Source: Lunularia cruciata (lineage: Eukaryota > Streptophyta > Marchantiopsida > Lunulariales > Lunulariaceae). Taken from it: DNA of 64,000 nucleotides. Numbering within the stretch: the first letter of the stretch is position 1; every line of letters starts with the position of its first letter. A program made the position numbers and the translations under genes. Location of the stretch: contig OX419756.1 of assembly GCA_948567375.1 (NCBI GenBank), positions 74,378,552-74,442,551 on the forward strand, in the 5' to 3' direction. Below are positions 56,560 through 64,000 of this stretch, piece by piece. The notes beneath the pieces are model-generated. The model saw nothing but the letters and a program-made list of their open reading frames with translations. It had not been told where the DNA came from and did no database searches.

Positions 56560-57944
56560 TACAACTTGTGTGCTTGCAAGAAGCCCATGACTTAAAAAGA
56601 CATGGTCACATGGTTATGGACAAGACCTTGGGTACCCCACAACACCAATGGTGGTAGCCCAACATATCACAAAATTTTCAAGAGTTTGTCCAATCTTGTG
56701 AGAGCTACCAATGCAACAAGGCCAATAACCAAAAAATGAGTGGACTTCTTCAACCATTTCCTATCCCATCTACTCAATGGGAACATGTGAGCTTAGATCT
56801 CATCACACCTTGCCCAAGACAAAATAAGATCACACTACAATCATGGTTTTTGTTAATAAACTTAGTAAGAAAATCCATTTGGCACCAACCTTTGACATAG
56901 TGGATGCCTCAACATTGGCCTAGATCTACTTTGACAATGTTTTCAAGCATCATGGGATGCCTCGTGTACTCATCTCCAACCATGATCCTCAATTCATCAA
57001 AAAAAATTGGCAAGTATTCTTCCAACTACTTGGCACCAAGTTTGCTTTGTCCATGGCCTACCATCCTCAAATTGATGGACAAGCTAAATGTGAAAATTAC
57101 ACCTTCAAGAATATGCTTTGTGTCTTTGTTAATGTTCACTATACCAATTGGGATAAATGTCTTGCGGTTGTTGAGTTTACCTACAATAACTCCAAGCATG
57201 CAAGCACCAAATATTCCCTTTTCTTCTCTAATTTTGGCCAAGATCCACTTGTTCCAAATTCCCTTCTTGCTCCTCTTCCGTCTCATATCTTTCATACTTC
57301 CAACTTCTTGACCACAATTATTCCAATACAACAACAAAAAATTTCATCTCCTTGTTGCTCAAAATCATCAAAAATAGTACATAAGCTAACATCATCATGA
57401 CCTTACCTTTCAACTTGGTGATAAGGTCATGCTTTCTTCTAGTAACCTACCTCTTCCACTTGATACCCAAGTTTGTAAACTTGATCCTAATTGGATAGGT
57501 CCATTTGATATCACCCAAACCATTTCTCTTGTTGCTTATAGACTTGCCTTGCATTGTCATGCAAATCCATCTTATCTTTCATGTTTCCAAGTTGGAATGC
57601 TTTGTTTCTAATCCATCTTCCTTTTCTTCTCATGTTTAACTTCCTTCTCTTGTCGTCCTTAATAATGATCATGAGGAGTATGAAGTTGATTGTATCCTTG
57701 CAAGTTGCCACATTCAACATGGCCGCCAACAATACCAAGTACAAAGTCCTTTGGAAAGGGTATCCTCTTCATGATGCAATTTGGGAGTCTCTTTCTCATC
57801 TCCACAATACAAACAACCATCCAAGAGTTTGAAGCTTCCATGGCGACGAGGACATCACCAACTAGTTGTGGGGAAATATGTAACAATATGGAGTTTAAAA
57901 ATGAGTTAATCAACACTAACAAAGTAGCAAATAGGCTAAATTAG
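56560..57944 (+). pseudogene. Element C integrase and chromodomain remnant
   Basis: The frame reads GDLQLVCLQEAHD without the TGA that A and B carry, showing that the ancestral codon was sense. The integrase core (VLISNHDPQF, MAYHPQIDGQAKCENYT) and chromodomain (YKVLWKGYPLHDAIWE) follow with frame breaks. The reading frame again ends inside the 3' LTR (NKVANRLN, stop at 57942-57944). Confidence 0.85.
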
Positions 57945-58290
57945 CCAAGAATTATAAGAATATTCTAGAAGCATCTAAGAAGCTACTTTGTAACTTCCAA
58001 ATATTGGGTAATGTGTATGTCAAGTGGTGACTTCTAGGAAGAAGCTCATTGGGAAGCTTCCTAACTAGCTTAGCTTGCATGCCAAGTAGCCAACTTCTAA
58101 AAGAAATCTTCTTGAGAAGCTTTAGCTTAGCTTGCACTCTAAGAAGGCAGCTTTTAGAAGCTTCTCAAGAGCCTTGTAAGTTCTTTATACATACCAAATC
58201 CCAAGCTCATGCTAGGCATTTGGAGTTTCCCTCATTTGAGAATCCCAATGTGATCTTCTATTCTCTTATTTCTCTCCTCGGTCTTTTACA
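57879..58290 (+). repeat. Element C 3' LTR (412 bp)
   Basis: TGTAACAATATGGAG to CTTTTACA. It is substantially diverged from the split 5' LTR of the same element. Outward it meets the minus-strand frame of the outer gypsy element at 58291. Confidence 0.9.
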
Positions 58291-59385
58291 TGTAGGGAAG
58301 TAATGTGCTACAAAGAGTGGCCATTCTACCTTGTTTAGCAACCTCATCCCAATATAAAAGTGGAAGATGAATGGAGAGAGAAAAGTGTTTCCTCTATGTT
58401 TCTACAATTTCTTTGTTAATTCTTGGGCATGATGATAAAATATCTTTGTCCAGTCCATGGGTCTACCTTCATGCAACAATTAGAATAAGGTGGCCTGGCC
58501 ATTGTTGACATAAGTTGTCCTTGTTAATTTGAAGAGCTTCATGAGCAAGGTCACCACAGCATGCTTGGTAGGATCATTATACCCATTCACCTTCCAACCA
58601 TTTCCTATCTTGGCATTACCTACTGAGGCTTTGAATTTCCTTGTCATCTCTTCCATTGGTCGAGGTCACTCCTAGTCAAGGTACATTGCTCCAAGCATAG
58701 AGTCAGACCCAAGAACCTTTTGCCAATGCTCTTCCATCCAAGCAAGCATGTTACCATGCAGATCGATGAAGTATGGATTCTTCTCTTCTTTAATCTCTAA
58801 CACCATTGGGAGATAAGTAATATCCCAAATCCACAACAAGACTTGCAGATGCTTGGAATTTAGGTACTCCGTGTAGCAATAATGTGCCCCTTTCTCCACT
58901 CTTGAAGAATGTAAGGTAATTGCGACTAAAGCATTCTTCTTCTTTGGAGAAATCTTGTTACCTAGCTATTCAAGTTCTAATTCACTCAATTGCCTTTGCA
59001 CTCTCTTGCTCCCAATGACCCACTCACAATCTCTTGTGCTAAACCTCAGGGCTTAAGACTCTATCCAATGAGATCACTTAATGCATCTCAATGAATTGCC
59101 TTGTGAATCTTGGAGATGACACGAATTGAATTGATTGAAACTTATCTTCTCCCAAGATGAGATGTTTATACTTTTTAAATTGGCCCATTTTGGATTTTCA
59201 GCGGTTAGTGGTGGGTGGCACATCAGTTGTTCCCACATGTGTAAAGTGGTACAAGGACTAATGATGACCAAAACCAGTTCTTCCTCCTACGTGGTAGCAA
59301 TTGCTTGCGGGAAGTCAAACCACTGAAGATTGATTGGCAAAATGTTGACATGGCAACCCGTACCCATGATCATGATAGTGTGCAT
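58291..59385 (-). pseudogene. Extra open frame downstream of integrase in the outer gypsy element
   Basis: A 365-codon minus-strand frame starts at ATG 59385 (MHTIMIMGTGCHVN) and runs to the border of element C with eight in-frame stops and no frameshift. Readable parts include LPINLQWFDFPQAIATT, EKGAHYCYTEYLNSKHLQVL, LHGNMLAWMEEHWQKVLGS, IGNGWKVNGYNDPTKHAVV, EGRPMDWTKIFYHHAQEL and LLNKVEWPLFVAHYF. It is W- and H-rich and unlike gag, protease, reverse transcriptase or integrase. It lies 3' of an integrase fragment on the same strand and is followed, beyond element C, by a coiled-coil frame. I do not recognise the family. Candidates are an additional ORF of a gypsy element or a captured plant gene. 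Confidence 0.5.
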
Positions 59386-59520
59386 GGTATTGTGGTTGGG
59401 ACCATCCCACTCCAATTATATCTTCTCTTAGTACTGATTGCATGCTTAGTATTTTCTTGAGCTATTGGAGTACAAGCCTTAAGTCATACTTACTAACATT
59501 ATTCTTATCTGGGTACTTAA

Positions 59521-60110
59521 CTAATTGCATGAAGAAAAACAAGAAAATCTACTTAAGGAGACACCAAGTGGGCTACCACATGCTCCTCTCTTATATGCGA
59601 GTGTCCTTGTAAACATGGGATCAAGCTCCCATTTGAGGTTAATCATAATACCTATGGAATTGCTAGCCACAAGTGGCAAACCTTCCAGATCCATCAATTG
59701 TAAGGATCCATTATCAAAAATAGTTTGCACCCAGTAGGGTCCCATCCAACCAAGAGGCAACTTCCTTGGAAATGATTTATTCTTTCTATCATCATATAGT
59801 AGAACCAGATCATCCACAAATACCTATATCAAGCATATGTGCTTGTCTTGGTACTCCTTTTTTTTCTTTGTTGATTGCTCCGGTGGTTTCATAGGAGTCT
59901 TCTTATTTCTCATCCAAGAACATCAGCTGTTGTAGTCAAAGCTCTTGGCTATCTTCTGGCAACATTCTATCTTCAAAGAGAATTTTGTAATTATGGACAT
60001 CAAATTCCGCAGATGGGATGGATGTAGCCCATACGTGAGAAAGTAGGGAGTCTGCTTTGTGGTGATCTCGTTGGTGGTTTTATCTCTAAATTTGCTTCAT
60101 GGTCTGCCTC
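59521..60110 (-). pseudogene. Integrase C-terminal fragment of the outer gypsy element
   Basis: The minus strand reads TTKQTPYFLTYG (the SPFxLxYG motif after the integrase core), then in other frames SIPSAEFDVHNYKILFEDRM, LPEDSQEL, LQQLMFLDEK and finally DDLVLLYDDRKNKSFPRKLP, WMGPYWVQTIFDNGSLQLMDLEG. The last segment is the GPY/F module of Ty3/gypsy integrases. It is a different family from A/B/C (DLVLLYDxR type, no chromodomain visible). Upstream domains are missing: homology stops near 60110. Confidence 0.75.
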
Positions 60111-63100
60111 GGAATCCAAGCTCAAATTATGCTTCATTGTCGCTGACCAGATATAGCGCTCTGGTAATCAGTATGAACTGAGCTTGGAGACATTTGGCCA
60201 GAACATTGGCAAGGTTCTCAACTTGTGTAACGGGACGAGATGTAACCATCGCCATTATTTCTGGAGCTGCTGATATACTCGTAGTGTGAAACCTGAACAC
60301 ATTAACTCAAGTGCAAATATTCTCCGATGAATACGAGATAGAGTTGAATGTAACCAAATGATTGGTTGAGAAAACTGGATACAGAACTTATAGGCACGTG
60401 TAAATTTGAATAACTTGAAGAACCAGGGAATGGAGGGCAGGACAAAACTTGTCCCCTTTGCTTTGGAATATCAACCATCACCGTGGAGCAATATTTCTCT
60501 CGAAGATGTCTGTGTGTTTGCCAGCGGATAAGTGTAACTGTTACATTGTAGAATGCTGCACACTAACGACTCCAACACAAAGCAGTACGGCTTATTACAG
60601 GTTGAGAAGATTCTGCTCAAAAATGAAACAAAACAACAGACTGAGAAAGAGCACAATTCTACAAATAGGGACTTCTGATACGCACCTGCCTATCATACGA
60701 AACTTTGTCTTCTAAACTTCCGTGCTGCGTTCGAATGAGATGGGGAAATATTACTACTGATAATACTAAAAGGCGACAGAATTTTGTGATTCTGTGAATT
60801 CTGTGTAAACTTGATGATCAGGATCAAGTTACCAGTACCTGAAAAGCGTGCATCTACATACTGACATGTTGCAGTCTTCATGTTTGTATCCTTGTGGAAC
60901 TTCAATGTGTGAATTTGTGGCACTGGATGTCTAATTTATATGTAAAAGGCTGTTCGCGGTGTGCTGCATATGCCACCTGCCAGACACATTAAACTTTCCT
61001 CCGATAGAGCAAACAGAACTCATTTCCGGTTTCCGACATCGAACTGCAGCCCGAACCTTATTGTGTGCATGGCCTGATTTTGAATAGAACAGGTGTGCGA
61101 GTCGACAATGCGGACTTCGGTGACAGAGACATCGTAGTCTTGTTTACTACTACTCGAATTAAGATTGTGATTATGTTAATGAAATCAAAAACCATCAAAA
61201 CACCACTCGGTTGCCGGTCGGTTGATCTGTGTTACTGTTACGGTGTTGCCCGCCGTCCATTCGTGTGTAAGCTGTTACCATTGTGCCTTCGATTCAGGTT
61301 ACTCCGTGATCATCCTAGTTGATGTGCAAACCCGGGAACGGTCGGCACAGTACAAGAATTGCTCCCTAGTGAACGTCAGTTTCGTATTGGTGGAGCTCTT
61401 CCCTGGAGATAAAATTGTATGAAAAGATGTAAAGAGACTGTCCAAGTTGGAGCCCATTCACGTTCAGATCGTCTGTCTCTCTGTTTTACCGCGTTTGGAT
61501 GTTAAGACTTCGATTACGGTGACAACCGTCCCACCAATCTCCCACCCTGTTTTAAATCACAAGATTATTTTCACACTCACTCTAGAGACAACAGAACCTA
61601 GGGCGGGTGCTTGTCGCCTTACGTCGCTACATAGATTAGATATTGGACGGAAAGCACGATCCAACAGTAAGTGATATGTTGGTTTATTAAAGGTTCAAAA
61701 GTTATTAAGGTACGTACATATAAGAATGCTGTCAGTCAAGACTTGTATAATCACTTCTCACTAATTGGTCGCGGGAGTAATATCATACTTCCACAAGATG
61801 GGAAGGGAAGTCCTCAACTCATATCTCCTGACTGTTGGTAACTTTTTAAAAAGCACCAGCACGGGGTAGACGTCCACCTAGACGTTTTCCTTTTATGGAA
61901 GAGTTATCTCATATGAAAAGGAACGGGATCATGGGTAGCTCAATGACTATGTCCGAAGTTTGCATCTCTCCAGCACGTTGGTTCGTTTGCAAAGTCAATA
62001 ACCTGCTTCAACCATACAAATAAGGCTTCTTTATTTTGAAGTTAACTACACCATCATGGACACCTGAGGAAATGCGGTGGGGATGTAACCCTCAAATTGG
62101 CACTCACTTGCCGAGTAGAACATTAAAACCTGGTTTAGCTTTAACTGTTCTTAATGGAAGCAGACAAATATTGGCACAAGCTAGTTTTAGTGTAAGAACT
62201 CTAGAGTTGTAGACTTCTACCCTAGATTCTTACAGAATTAGATTCTCAAATATGAATACCAGGGACGCGCGACTACTGGGCAACCCGCCTGCCCTGCACC
62301 TTTTAACGAAGTCATTGTTGGCATAGCGTGATCCGTTCTCGTACCTGGTACAGTTTAGTGAACTTTGCAATTTCTTGTTGGGTTAGCTCCTCTCGCGTTG
62401 CAAGCTTGGACGGCTGTTTCTTCTCGATTGGAGTCATCGAGAGGAGAGAGCTACTGAACTGTTCTATTGTCTCCAGTTGACATTTCAATCATCTGCTTTC
62501 CCCCGATTTGTTAGCCCCGTCGTGGACATCGGCATGAATCACCAGTTCATGCTTCGATCTCGTAGTAAGGAAGGGCGAGGGGCATGGTCATCATCGATCT
62601 AAATTATTCGTGAGAGTGGAGACAGACGCAGAATCGTGCAGGATCTGAGGACAGACAGATGGCGCAATCCCGAACTTTCTACCTTATTGAGGAAACCTAG
62701 GGATGAATAGCAGCGACCAGTGAGAAGCTGACATCGTTAGAAGGTGGAAGATCCTGGGTACTGAGTTTTCTTCTCCTACTGCATGAGACAGGTAACTTAT
62801 TCAACATGCAGTTCATGCATCCAAGAGCCTCCTCACAAGACTCTTTGTTGAAGAGCGAGGGTTCGTGATTGACACGCTTGTGACGTAATTGATTGTTCTG
62901 AGTTGTGTGCGACCCAAACTGACATTAAAATTCTCAGGCTTTCCTTCCTTGGCTTCCATTTCACACTACACCCATATCTTAGAATTTGTCTGCCTCATGT
63001 CCCATAGTACTAGGGCGGTTTCTCATGCGAAAGTTTGATGTATGAGTGCAAAGGACAAAATCGTTTGAGTTTTCTTTTTCATGTAAATTTTTTGTTAAAG

Positions 63101-64000
63101 TTTGGTCAACATATGTTACCGGCACACCAAAGCCTGGTGGCATGGACTCGGTTCATTTCCTCGTCGACTTTCTCCCAATCTCCCCGGTGGTCACTGCACT
63201 CTGCCATATCCACCTGCAGTATCTCCCTGCGTATTGAGTTTAAGACGGACATTCAAGGTTGAAAATTTCCTTAAGAGAGGACCTTGGAATTTTCCTTAGC
63301 AAAACAAACCAACTCCGGATAGTATTGATATTTTCTCAATCTTATTTACAATATATGTAGACCAATCTGAAATTGCCTTTGCACTTGTGAGCTTTCGAAC
63401 AGAAACTCGGTTGGAGAGGTACTGGCAGTCGCCCAGCTACTTCAGCCCTTCGTGGGGCACTGCCCTCCTAGCGTTTAGTGTTTAAGGACTCATGCGCCTA
63501 TAGAACATGGCAGACAGGACAGAATATCCAGTCCTGTCATACTTCTCTCTAGTCCAACTGTCATCCACTAACACTACGAATTTTAATGCTTTCGCTTTGC
63601 TTCGGAATGTATCTTCCTACTGCCCAATCGTTTTTCTTTATTTTTAGTTTCAAATGTATCCTCTGTTTCTATGTTTCTACCGGAAAAGCTTCTACCGAAT
63701 GATGCATACCATTGCACAGTAGTGCAATGGTACGAGTCTTTCCCGGCATGCCGCTCATGGAATGGATCAACTTGCGTTTCTACTTTGTATCGATTTCGCT
63801 TATGTTCCGCTCTGTATTTACCTGCTTAGATCAGGTGGATTTCAATTTGCATCTGTTCATGTTCATGCAAGCATTTCATTGCTTCCGTATGCATCTTTTC
63901 GGTTCGTATCATGTGGGTCCTAAGTGAATTCTGGATCCCGCGTTTTGTGAACGGTGTCTGCTCCCGTTACAAATATAAATCAATCAGAAACTCAGATAGT
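60111..64000. other. No gene recognised
   Basis: This 3.9-kb stretch has frames up to 88 codons without any motif, no repeat partner in the window and no retroelement similarity. It is less A+T rich than the retrotransposon nest and could include promoter or untranslated sequence of a gene beyond the window edge, but nothing is supportable. Confidence 0.5.

Larger units (their letters stand above)
41366..58290 (+). mobile_element. Element C: old Ty3/gypsy chromovirus (plus strand), host of the nested elements
   Basis: Element C has a 5' LTR at 41366-41575 continued at 51833-52095 (split by element B), a primer-binding-like site (tggtttcaaagc, 52097-52108), worn gag and pol, a chromodomain, and a 3' LTR at 57879-58290. 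The LTRs are clearly more diverged than those of B (about 8%). Its own flanks (cctaa on the left, tgtag on the right) do not match, so the target duplication is lost or the element is a recombinant. Besides B it has taken in a solo LTR of family E (52186-52927) and a solo LTR of its own family (53911-54339). Removing all insertions leaves about 5.5 kb. Confidence 0.85.

Overview
The window reads as nuclear DNA of a land plant, most likely a seed-free one (moss-, liverwort- or fern-like). The evidence is: a plastid atpB fragment whose translation has the TFPIHRS and PAFTQL wording I associate with bryophyte and fern plastids; LINEs of the R2-like type with a C-terminal restriction-like endonuclease, which I do not expect in flowering plants; chromodomain Ty3/gypsy retrotransposons primed by initiator tRNA-Met; and worn remnants of a Roc-GTPase gene and of leucine-rich-repeat genes. 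I find no intact host gene. The assignment to seed-free plants is inference.

Layout. 1-6.1 kb: a LINE 3' end, two long segmental repeats (X, 0.87-2.54 kb; Y, 2.64-5.18 kb) with paralogues at 19.7-21.3 kb and 13.0-15.0 kb, and a 5'-truncated LINE inside Y with a 16-bp target duplication. 6.1-16 kb: mostly unassignable DNA with a degenerate Roc GTPase remnant at 12.3-12.6 kb. 16.35-16.5 kb: nuclear-integrated plastid atpB. 21.5-25.05 kb: the best LINE copy (zinc finger, reverse transcriptase, CCHC, endonuclease). 26.5-27.9 kb: two leucine-rich-repeat pseudogene pieces on opposite strands. 34.8-38.3 kb: a third LINE copy, split by a solo LTR and by another insertion.

40.5-60.1 kb is a four-level retrotransposon nest. 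The outermost layer is a degenerate gypsy element on the minus strand (integrase C-terminus, then an unusual extra open frame, then a coiled-coil frame). Into it went element C (plus strand, old), into C's 5' LTR went element B (minus strand, LTRs about 8% diverged), and into B went element A (minus strand, LTRs differing at one base in 424). A and B have perfect 5-bp target duplications (AAAAG and AGTAG). C also carries two solo LTRs. A, B and C are one chromovirus family.

How the A/B/C family works, as far as sequence shows: the U3 part of the LTR carries a dense set of heat-shock-element-like motifs upstream of a TATA box; priming is from initiator tRNA-Met; gag ends in a CCHC zinc knuckle and is followed by pol in the -1 frame, with a GGGAAAC slippery heptamer, 6-nt spacer and 10-bp stem at the junction; pol encodes protease, a short 21-residue repeat linker, reverse transcriptase, RNase H, integrase and a chromodomain, and its frame ends inside the 3' LTR. 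Every copy here is defective, mostly by stop codons that look like C-to-T changes. The rest of the window (about 6.1-12.2, 16.5-19.7, 27.9-34.8 and 60.1-64 kb) holds no gene I can support, apart from several short two-copy tandem duplications.
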